From Chitinispirillaceae bacterium (GTDB lineage Bacteria > Fibrobacterota > Chitinivibrionia > Chitinivibrionales > Chitinispirillaceae): 58,726 nt of DNA. This document shows positions 18,082 through 26,044 of the stretch, one piece after another (positions within the stretch are counted from its first letter, which is position 1; each line of letters begins with the position of its first letter). Where the stretch lies: NCBI GenBank assembly GCA_016930275.1, contig JAFGHA010000126.1, forward strand, positions 1 to 58,726, read 5' to 3'. The position numbers and the translations under genes are program-made. Under the pieces are notes generated by a model. It made no database searches. It was not told the origin of the DNA and saw only the letters and a list, made by a program, of their open reading frames with translations.

Positions 18082-20601
18082 CTACTGACCGGACGGATTT
18101 TCGTCCTCATCGGGTTGCTGTTCATTCAGGAACTCATTCTCGTCATCATTCTGATCCTCCGGCAGTTCCTGCCCCTGCTGATCCATTTGATTGAGTTCCT
18201 TCTTCAGGTTATCAAGACGCTCTTCAATCTTGTTTTCCTGGCGTTTATGCTGTTCAAGAAGTCTGGCTTCTTTACTGGTATTAACAAAGCGGGTCGCCTT
18301 GGCAAGTGCATAGTCGGCATCGGTCTCGATTTCATCTTTCCGCTTGAAGAATTTCGTGTGCGCTTTCGCCAGAAGTTTATAATTGAAATAATCTCTCGAC
18401 TCCTTGGCGAACTGATTGAATTCCTTCTGCAGTTCCGGCCGCTCTTCAAGCGTCCTGTTTGTCGGCTTTCGCAAAGTATTCTTTTTAATGCGATCGGCAA
18501 CCGGTTTAAACTGCTGGGTATACTCTTCGAATGAAAACCGTTTGGCGTTAAGATCTTCTTCGGTAACAAAGTTTCTCTTACAGGCTGCCAGGCACTGCTC
18601 AAAAGCCGCGACCGCCTCGGCGTTTTTCTTCAACAGCATAAGGGAATACCCTTTGACCAGAAATGCCTCCGGTACCAGTGCCGACTCGTTATACTGGGAA
18701 ATTAACTTGTCGATTGTCTGCAGTGCGATCTCCGGCTTATTCACTTTAATCCAGGCCCAGGCAGTGCCGAGTAGTGCTTCATCACCGTATGGCGATCCGA
18801 CAGGGACCCTCTGATATGCCTCCACCGCTTTACGTAACTGGTCACCCATTTCATAATAGAGGTGCCCCAGTTTCGTATTTGCCGCATCCTGTAACAGTTG
18901 ATCGGAGGCATTTTGGGTTGTGTCGTTAATAATATACGTCAAATTTTGTACTGCGGCCTGTTCTTTATTGTTTTCAATATTTATAATTGCCAGTGTATAC
19001 TGCGCATAGACATAATTCGGATCACCCGGGTTGATACCACTGAGTAATTGTTCGGCGACATTGTAGTTTTTCCGTTCAAAATGAATCTCACCGGCAAGAT
19101 AATCGGCATCGGGCCTTATATCGCTTTCCCCATACAGATTAATAATAAAGGCATGATTCTTGAGAGCTTCTTCATATTTGCCCTCACGGTAATCGAGTGC
19201 CTGTAAGCCGTAGAGATACTTTGAGCGTGTTTCCGAAGTGGTGTATTCCTCAAGTGCATTTTTATACACCTCACGCGCGATGTCGTTCATATACAGGAAC
19301 CGGTAGCAGTTTCCCAGGTACCAGGTAGCTTTATCATTAAGATGAAAATTGGGGAACAGTGACAGCACTTTACCGAACGCGAATCCCGCTTCCCAGTACT
19401 TTCCGGCAAGATAGAGGCGCATAGCTTCATTATATGCATCCATAGGTGCAAGAATAAGCTTATCATAAAGTCGCTTCGACTCCCTTTGCTCACGTGTCGG
19501 ACCGAAATCAACAGAGACACGGAGTGCTCCCGTGAATCCCCGTTCATCTCTCTTATCACTATCCTGCAGCAACATCTCTATAAAACTATACCCGAGATGG
19601 AAATCAACATTGAGATAATTGATCATCTCGGGAAGTGTGAACATATAATTATAGTTGAAACCGAGATAAGGAATATTGTTGTTCGTCCAACCGGCCTTCA
19701 ACCAGATGGATGGTATAAACATATATTTTGCATGGAATCCACCACGATGAGCGATGTTTATTGAACCGACCATATTGTTCAGCGAATCAGGTGCCATGTA
19801 CATCTGCTTGTAGCTTTCCCACGATTCAAATAATTTCCCAAGCAGATTGTCAACAAGGTATTCTCCCGCAAGTACAAGATTGTCATTGAATGCGGCGTAA
19901 CGGAATCCGAGTCGGATGCGGTTAACGGTAATCTCCGGATATGCCGTATTTTCAAGCCAGGTGATCTGCGATGGAATCAGATCCACGACACAAAGACTCA
20001 AACCGAGGTCACCGAACCGGTAGTGATCAAGCGGATTGTAGTAAACACCCAGATCTAGACCGGGAGCACCCGGCCCCTGCGGGGAAGGAAACGATATACG
20101 CAATTTTCCGAACTGATTCTGAAGCCGCACTTTCAGATTCGTTCCGAGAACAAGCTGCGGCAGAATTCGCCAGCTGTAGTTCCCGATCAACCATACATCC
20201 TGAAAATGCGCGTTTCCACCGATCAGATCAATCGTCCCTGTTTCCCGTATGACAGCTTTTTCAACATTACCGCCGCCACCCAGTACCGTTAGTCCGATCG
20301 TATGATTCCGCCGCAGTGGTATCAGAGCGGCAACATGCTGGTAACCCAGCCACTCTTCTCCGAACAGCGGCCAGCGGTATATGCTTAACAGATTGAAATG
20401 CATCTGGTTGACCCTGTACATCAGGCTCGGGTTAATCAGCGGTGCCGACCACTCCGTCAGATCCTGCGTGAAATCAGCCTGAAAATAAGGAGCATCATAA
20501 CCACCATTACCTGCTGCAACGACGTTCGAACCTACGACCAGCAGCAGTACCATCAGAAAACTGCGAATGAAGAATGGTGTTGATTTGAAATGATACTTCA
20601 C
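18082..20601 (-). CDS. outer-membrane barrel fused to TPR domain
   Basis: Protein of 839 residues starting at GTG. A signal peptide (about 1-30) precedes a beta-rich, Tyr/Gly/Asn-rich region to about residue 375 that looks like a PorP/PorV-type barrel (INPSLMYRVNQ, ALRVSVDFGPT at its end). TPR units then run from about 385 to 690 (EAMRLYLAGKYWEAGFAFGKVLSLFPNF and later repeats). A charged coiled coil (about 780-815) and a very acidic Gln/Glu/Asp tail end the protein. It lies 26 bases after the OmpA-type gene and 109 bases before the large TPR gene. The fusion would place a TPR platform on the periplasmic face of an outer-membrane barrel; the barrel assignment is by pattern only. Confidence 0.75.
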   Translation of the reverse strand: MKYHFKSTPFFIRSFLMVLLLVVGSNVVAAGNGGYDAPYFQADFTQDLTEWSAPLINPSLMYRVNQMHFNLLSIYRWPLFGEEWLGYQHVAALIPLRRNHTIGLTVLGGGGNVEKAVIRETGTIDLIGGNAHFQDVWLIGNYSWRILPQLVLGTNLKVRLQNQFGKLRISFPSPQGPGAPGLDLGVYYNPLDHYRFGDLGLSLCVVDLIPSQITWLENTAYPEITVNRIRLGFRYAAFNDNLVLAGEYLVDNLLGKLFESWESYKQMYMAPDSLNNMVGSINIAHRGGFHAKYMFIPSIWLKAGWTNNNIPYLGFNYNYMFTLPEMINYLNVDFHLGYSFIEMLLQDSDKRDERGFTGALRVSVDFGPTREQRESKRLYDKLILAPMDAYNEAMRLYLAGKYWEAGFAFGKVLSLFPNFHLNDKATWYLGNCYRFLYMNDIAREVYKNALEEYTTSETRSKYLYGLQALDYREGKYEEALKNHAFIINLYGESDIRPDADYLAGEIHFERKNYNVAEQLLSGINPGDPNYVYAQYTLAIINIENNKEQAAVQNLTYIINDTTQNASDQLLQDAANTKLGHLYYEMGDQLRKAVEAYQRVPVGSPYGDEALLGTAWAWIKVNKPEIALQTIDKLISQYNESALVPEAFLVKGYSLMLLKKNAEAVAAFEQCLAACKRNFVTEEDLNAKRFSFEEYTQQFKPVADRIKKNTLRKPTNRTLEERPELQKEFNQFAKESRDYFNYKLLAKAHTKFFKRKDEIETDADYALAKATRFVNTSKEARLLEQHKRQENKIEERLDNLKKELNQMDQQGQELPEDQNDDENEFLNEQQPDEDENPSGQ

Positions 20602-20627
20602 AGATTACCAGCCTTCCGAAAAAAGTA

Positions 20628-22127
20628 TTATTGCAACGGGACGACTTCCACCCGTCGGTTCTTGGCACGTCCTTCAGCTGAAGTATTCGGAACAAGCGGC
20701 CGGCTTTCACCGTAACCACGTGCAACAAGACGATCCTCGCTGATACCTCGCATGACCAGATAGCCCACTACCGATTTGGCTCGATCATATGAAAGCGCCA
20801 GATTATAACTGTCAGAACCCTGGTCGTCGGTATGCCCACCGATTTCGACCTTAACATTGGGATACGCTTCAAGACTGTTGTACACCTGTTCGAGAACGTA
20901 ATACGATTCTTCCAGCAGTTCCGCGCTGGCGGTCTTGAAATTCACCCCCCGAAGAACGAGAGTCTGTTTAATTTCCTGCGGTTTTTCATCGGGGCAGCCA
21001 TCGGAATCCTTGTACCCGTTGACCACTTCCGGATTGTTCGGACAGGCGTCCTGAGCATCGACGATACCATCCTTGTCGTTATCCGTATCCGGACACCCGT
21101 CGGCGTCATTGAAACCGTCGCGGTCTTCGGGATTGTCGGGACACTGATCCTGTGCATCGTAGATACCGTCATTGTCGTTATCGTAATCGGGACAACCGTC
21201 AACATCCTCAAAACCATCCTTATCTTCCGGGTCATTCGGACAGACATCCACATCGTCGGGAATACCGTCTCCATCGCGGTCGGTAGTAAGTGTTTCAATC
21301 ATCTGTTCGGTAATCAGACCGATATCGGTTCCGTTTTCACCCGCCCCTTTGCAGGGAGATACACTCTTGACAAAATAATTGTATTCAGGATGTCCTGAAG
21401 ATATATAGATAGGCTCTTTGGAGATATTGCTCTGATGTACCACCGCATTGGAATTGAACGGTTTACGGTTCCCGATGATATTATTGTTGATGATTCTGGT
21501 TTTTCTGGCTTCGGGGGCAATGAAAATACCGAACTGTTTGTTCCCCTGGAGAATATTATTCCTCACGAGCACTTCGGTACGATTGGCACAGAACATGCCC
21601 GAGTATCCATTCTCGAGGATCACATTATGATTGATGCTGGTCCGGGTACCACGACTTGATTCCAGAAAGATTCCGGTCCACTCGTTCCGGTAAATAATAT
21701 TATTCTCGATATCGGGAAGCGAGATCAGTGCATGAATTCCGGCGCCCTTGTTATCAACGATAAGATTGCGTTTTATTTCGGGGCGGGTATTCTTGCAGAG
21801 GATTCCTGTTTGTCCATTCCGGATCGTGAAGTTCATGATGACCGCGTTATCGGCTCCGAGAACGCAGGGCGCACCGCGCCGGCCGTCAATAATGGTGTGC
21901 ACCATATCCTGACCCATCAGAACCACATCGTCGACCATGGCGATATTTTCATAATAAACGCCTTTTCCGACAAAAACGGTATCCCCCTCATCAGCCTCAC
22001 CCAGCGCGGCATGAATGGTGGGGAAATCATGAGGTACGATGATTTTTTTTCCTGCTGAAGCAATGCTGGTAAGCAGTATGACAACAAACCATACACGTAC
22101 TATCAGAGCAATTTTCCGTGTGTTCAT
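20628..22127 (-). CDS. beta-helix / TSP3-repeat / OmpA peptidoglycan-binding protein
   Basis: Protein of 499 residues with a signal peptide (cleavage near SIASA, residue 25). Residues about 35-240 are a NosD/pectate-lyase-like parallel beta-helix of short N- and I-rich rungs (TIRNGQTGILCKNTRPEI, NHNVILENGYSGMFCANRTEV). Residues about 285-370 contain thrombospondin type-3-like Ca2+ repeats (DRDGDGIPDDVDVCPND and three related units). Residues 380-499 are an OmpA/Pal C-domain with GHTDDQGSDSYN, LSYDRAKSV and the NRRVEV end; the Asp and Arg that bind diaminopimelate are present. It is the first gene after the promoter at 22210-22238 and would be the Pal-like anchor of the system. The beta-helix replacing a barrel or lipid anchor is unusual. 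Confidence 0.88.
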   Translation of the reverse strand: MNTRKIALIVRVWFVVILLTSIASAGKKIIVPHDFPTIHAALGEADEGDTVFVGKGVYYENIAMVDDVVLMGQDMVHTIIDGRRGAPCVLGADNAVIMNFTIRNGQTGILCKNTRPEIKRNLIVDNKGAGIHALISLPDIENNIIYRNEWTGIFLESSRGTRTSINHNVILENGYSGMFCANRTEVLVRNNILQGNKQFGIFIAPEARKTRIINNNIIGNRKPFNSNAVVHQSNISKEPIYISSGHPEYNYFVKSVSPCKGAGENGTDIGLITEQMIETLTTDRDGDGIPDDVDVCPNDPEDKDGFEDVDGCPDYDNDNDGIYDAQDQCPDNPEDRDGFNDADGCPDTDNDKDGIVDAQDACPNNPEVVNGYKDSDGCPDEKPQEIKQTLVLRGVNFKTASAELLEESYYVLEQVYNSLEAYPNVKVEIGGHTDDQGSDSYNLALSYDRAKSVVGYLVMRGISEDRLVARGYGESRPLVPNTSAEGRAKNRRVEVVPLQ

Positions 22128-22639
22128 ATATCCCGGGTAGTATTAAGGGCTTAAGTACTATATGAAGATTATTCGCTAATCTCCTTCATTGCAGGCACCA
22201 GAGGATGTTAAAATATGTCTCAACATTAATGAAGTCAAGCCTCCCTGCCCCCTGCCATTTTTACCAGAACTTATTCTAAAAAAGTATATCGGCAACATAA
22301 ACGCAAGTCTTTTTTAGCCGATTAAATAAATATATCTCTTTTTATCGTGTTCCACCAGATTCATCCCATAAAGTATCTTAAATACACGGTTTGGACTGTT
22401 TGTACACGATCAGCAATCCATTTTTGACCCACCCGGCAGCCGAGGACAACAAGCGGGGTTTCGTGAGAATTTTCGATGTGGGAAAGCGCATATTTCTTCT
22501 CCCGGAAAGCACATCACCAACATTCACTGTTTATATTCCGTAATCACTTTACCTAATCTTGATGAAACACGACTTTCAGGATCAGCACCATCAACCGTTA
22601 AAAAAACTGAATAACCCATTGAATCTGAAAAGAGTATAC
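22128..22639. other. divergent intergenic region, 512 bases
   Basis: Separates the minus-strand envelope operon from the plus-strand peptidase-propeller gene. It holds the minus-strand promoter at 22210-22238. On the plus strand I found no convincing -35/-10 pair; the open frame before 22640 (from TTG 22559) reads as an unlikely N-terminal extension before the signal peptide. No hairpin, repeat or RNA gene was recognised. Confidence 0.6.
22210..22238 (-). promoter_or_regulatory. sigma70-type promoter of the envelope operon
   Basis: On the minus strand TTGACT, a 17-base spacer, then TATTTT. The predicted transcription start is near 22203, leaving a leader of about 75 bases before the ATG at 22127. 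The same -35 and -10 hexamers with the same spacing occur before carA. Confidence 0.6.
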
Positions 22640-25600
22640 ATGAGCTCCTTTTTCAACAGAAAGTCGCTTGCCGTTCTATTATTCATGGGTTTCCTGTACT
22701 CCCACGTCTATAGTTTCGGAAAAAACAAAGTCCAGTATATGAATTTCAAATGGCAGATGGTCACTACCCCTCATTTCAAAATCCATTTTCATCAGGATGA
22801 AAGTACCCTCCCTCAAATCGCACCCTACTGGATTGAGAATGATTACCAGTCACTTCAGAAAGAATTTCACCACACACTTAAAGAGCAGATTCCTCTTATT
22901 ATATATGGAAATACAAACCTTTTTACCCAAACCAATATCATTACCGAATTGATCCCGGAAGAAGTGGGTGGATTCACCGAACTGTTTAAGAACAGGATCG
23001 CCATTCCATTCAACGGAAGTTACAAAGATTTGCGCCATGTTCTCCACCATGAACTGGTCCATGCCTACATGTTCGGTATGCTTTTTGAAAAATTCGGAAG
23101 CAATCTTCTTTCGGGAAATATGCAACTACCGCTCTGGTTTATGGAAGGTACAGCGGAATTCCTTTCGAGCAGATGGGACGCTGATGCCGATATGTTCATG
23201 ATCGACCAGACCCTCAACGGGCAGATTCCTATTCCGGGACCGGCACTCGGCGGCTATCTGGCATACAAGGGCGGACAATCGTTCCTTTTTTATCTCGCAT
23301 CGAGCAGAGGTGATTCGCTGTTCAGTGAATTTCTGATAGAGTTTAAAAAAGCCAAACGTATCGACAATGTCATTAAAAAAGTATACGGGAAAACTCTCGA
23401 GGAGATCGGAAAGGAATGGGTTCTTGAGCTGCGGCGCCTCTACTGGCCGGAAATCGGGTGCCGTAGCGATCCTGCTTCACAAGCGAAACCGGTGACGGAT
23501 CACATCGAAGAACGAAATCATTTCAATCTCCGGCCGAGGATTTCTCCCGACGGTACCATGATTGCATTTTTCAGCGACCGTCATGACTATACCCGGATAA
23601 TCATCACCGACCTGAAGGGAAAAAGTCTTTACCAGATCAGCCAGAACGGCTACGGCGGCTATTTTGAATCGTTTCATCCTTTCCGAAGTGGTGTCTGCTG
23701 GTCTCCCGACAGCAGGCGTATCGCATTTGTCACTAAAAGCGGTGCTTCCGACGAGATCCGGATAGTCGATGTCAAATCCAAACGGCTGGACCGCCGAATC
23801 AGAACCCGAATTAATTCACTCAGCAGCCCCGACTGGTCTCGTGACGGCTCCCGAATCGTCTTTACCGGTGTCGACAGCGGCCGCAGTGACCTTTACCTTT
23901 ATGATATCACCGGGGACAGCCTGTATCAGCTCACCCGTTCGGTTGCCTGCGAATCGGATCCCCGCTTTTCGCCCGATGGGAAAACAGTGCTCTTTTCGAT
24001 CGAGGATACCGCACGGGGAGAATCCCTTTCCCGTACTCCTTACGGCTACAGTCCTTCCGATCTCGCACTGCTGTCCATTGACAAAAGAACCATACACCGT
24101 CTCACCACCACACCCTGGAGCGAAAAAGAGCCCTGTTTTTCCTCAGACGGAAAACATATACTTTTTGTCAGTAACCGCAACGGTATCAACAATTGCTACA
24201 TCGCTCCGACCGACACGTTTGAAAATGCATTGCCACTGACCAATTACACCGGAGGAAGTTCAAACCCCGACTGGAGCAATAACGATCGAATCGTCTTCTC
24301 GCTTTTCAACAAGCAGGGGTGGGATATATGGATTATGCGTGATCCGATTAAAAAGCTTCAGTCCGATACGCTCACCCCCACCCGATGGGTTGCTTCGTTT
24401 GCCGATTCCTTAATGGTCTTTTTCAAAAAAGCTCCGCCACCGCCGGACTCTTCCGACAGTTCCGACAGTGATACAGACGTTTCTATTGAAGAAGTGGAAC
24501 CGTCGGGGGACTCGATCGCAGACACAATTTCGGTCTCCTCACCACAGCAGGATTCCACCGTATCGGTACCGCCAACTACTACCGTTGATTCAATCTCCGT
24601 TGACACCCTGATCGCGTCTTCCGCATCCGGTACCCCGGGTTCCCTTGACAGCACCATACTATCGAGCGATTCTCTACCGGATGAACCGACCGATTCATCC
24701 CTTGCCGGCAGCAACGATACAATGATAACCCACGATTCTTCCATCACTTTGGGGAGTGACGATCGTTCATACGATACGGAAAGCGATTCAACGGAGGATA
24801 CCATCACGGTTTCATCTCCTTCCCCCTACCGGTTGTCCTTCTCTCCGGATATGGTATCAGTTGGACTCGGTATGAGTACCGCTTACAGCCCGGCCGGACA
24901 GGTACTCATCGCACTGAGCGACCTGCTCGGCGATCATCGCATTACCTTTGCAGGTGATATTCAGGGCAATTTCAAAGATTACGCGCACCTGTACCTGTCC
25001 TACCTGTATCTGAAGCAACGCATCAACTGGGGAGCCGGCGGATTTTACAGCAAGGACTACACGTTCGCCTCCATTTTCGGCAGCCGCCTGTACCATGACA
25101 TGGAATACGGCGGATTCGGAATTGCACAGTATCCTTTTTCCATGTATTCCCGATGCGACCTGCAGCTTTTCGCCCGGCATATCCGGCAGGAACCGGTAAC
25201 CTTCGAGGGACCGACATTGTCAAACAACATGTTTCTCAGCTCGGCCTCGTACGTGTTCGACAATATTCTCTGGGGCATTACGGGCCCCCTTAACGGCCTC
25301 CGGGCGACCGCCACCGTGCAGCTCTCGCCGCCTCTCGACGTCGTTACCTACCCCTACCTCTCCTTCGATGCTGACATACGGCACTATCTTCATCTTTTCA
25401 AGCGGTTCGTCTGGGCCAACCGCCTCTACCTCGGAGGAAGTGTTCCCCTCAATGAAGGAGGATCAGCCCGCAGGTACCTGCTGGGGGGAAATGATCAGTG
25501 GCTGATCTACCAGGTCAATATTGACGAGTACGAAAAAAACCTTCCTTATACCTTTTACTCGAATTTCGTGACCCCGTTTCGCGGATGGAACTACGTCGAT

Positions 25601-25918
25601 CTTTCGGGAACCAGAGTTGCCGTACTCAACACGGAGTTCCGCTTTCCGTTCATTCGCGATATAACAATAGTGTGGCCGCTGCCGATGCAGCTTCTTTATA
25701 TCAACGGAGCGGTATTCGCCGACATCGGGAACGCCTGGGAAGCGGGGGAATCGTGGAACGGACTGCCATTGCCGGATGAAATTCTCGGTGGATTCGGATT
25801 CGGTCTGCGTGCCAACCTCGGTATTTTCATCGTCCGGTTCGACCGCGCCTGGCAGACGGACTGGAACTCTTATGCGAAAAGCCCGATAAATTATTTCTCG
25901 CTTGGAGCGGAATTCTAA
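22640..25918 (+). CDS. secreted peptidase-MA / TolB-like propeller / outer-membrane barrel protein
   Basis: Taking the ATG at 22640 (signal peptide MSSFFNRKSLAVLLFMGF..) gives 1092 residues. Residues about 30-270 form a gluzincin-like peptidase domain with HELVH at 137-141 and the downstream Glu169 in WFMEGTAEF, so the zinc ligands are complete. Residues about 295-590 hold six TolB/PD40-type repeats (RISPDG, WSPDSRRIAF, WSRDGSRIVF, FSPDGKTVLF, FSSDGKHILF, WSNNDRIVFS). A long Ser/Asp/Thr linker (about 600-735) leads to a beta-rich C-terminal domain of about 350 residues ending in Phe, resembling a surface-antigen/Omp85-type barrel (LYLGGSVPLNEGGSARRYLLGG; FGFGLRANLG). A longer start at TTG 22559 is less likely. 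It is divergent from the ExbB/ExbD operon and may supply its TolB-like partner (inference). Confidence 0.85.
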   Translation: MSSFFNRKSLAVLLFMGFLYSHVYSFGKNKVQYMNFKWQMVTTPHFKIHFHQDESTLPQIAPYWIENDYQSLQKEFHHTLKEQIPLIIYGNTNLFTQTNIITELIPEEVGGFTELFKNRIAIPFNGSYKDLRHVLHHELVHAYMFGMLFEKFGSNLLSGNMQLPLWFMEGTAEFLSSRWDADADMFMIDQTLNGQIPIPGPALGGYLAYKGGQSFLFYLASSRGDSLFSEFLIEFKKAKRIDNVIKKVYGKTLEEIGKEWVLELRRLYWPEIGCRSDPASQAKPVTDHIEERNHFNLRPRISPDGTMIAFFSDRHDYTRIIITDLKGKSLYQISQNGYGGYFESFHPFRSGVCWSPDSRRIAFVTKSGASDEIRIVDVKSKRLDRRIRTRINSLSSPDWSRDGSRIVFTGVDSGRSDLYLYDITGDSLYQLTRSVACESDPRFSPDGKTVLFSIEDTARGESLSRTPYGYSPSDLALLSIDKRTIHRLTTTPWSEKEPCFSSDGKHILFVSNRNGINNCYIAPTDTFENALPLTNYTGGSSNPDWSNNDRIVFSLFNKQGWDIWIMRDPIKKLQSDTLTPTRWVASFADSLMVFFKKAPPPPDSSDSSDSDTDVSIEEVEPSGDSIADTISVSSPQQDSTVSVPPTTTVDSISVDTLIASSASGTPGSLDSTILSSDSLPDEPTDSSLAGSNDTMITHDSSITLGSDDRSYDTESDSTEDTITVSSPSPYRLSFSPDMVSVGLGMSTAYSPAGQVLIALSDLLGDHRITFAGDIQGNFKDYAHLYLSYLYLKQRINWGAGGFYSKDYTFASIFGSRLYHDMEYGGFGIAQYPFSMYSRCDLQLFARHIRQEPVTFEGPTLSNNMFLSSASYVFDNILWGITGPLNGLRATATVQLSPPLDVVTYPYLSFDADIRHYLHLFKRFVWANRLYLGGSVPLNEGGSARRYLLGGNDQWLIYQVNIDEYEKNLPYTFYSNFVTPFRGWNYVDLSGTRVAVLNTEFRFPFIRDITIVWPLPMQLLYINGAVFADIGNAWEAGESWNGLPLPDEILGGFGFGLRANLGIFIVRFDRAWQTDWNSYAKSPINYFSLGAEF

Positions 25919-26044
25919 GGAAGCGATACCGCCCGATCACCTCGGTTTGAATTCTCTCAACTTCTGCCTGCAGGTTCTCCCTGTATTGTGCTGTTGTGTT
26001 GCCATTGTATGAACAGCCGACATCAACTCGCTGCGAGATACGTA

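Noticed and set aside
20832-21398. 188-codon plus-strand open frame across the TSP3 repeats
   Set aside because: It is antisense to the OmpA-type gene. Its Val/Ile-rich pattern is the mirror of the acidic repeats, and no Shine-Dalgarno is present.
22559-22639. N-terminal extension of the peptidase-propeller protein from TTG
   Set aside because: It would place 27 polar residues before a clear signal peptide and has no Shine-Dalgarno.
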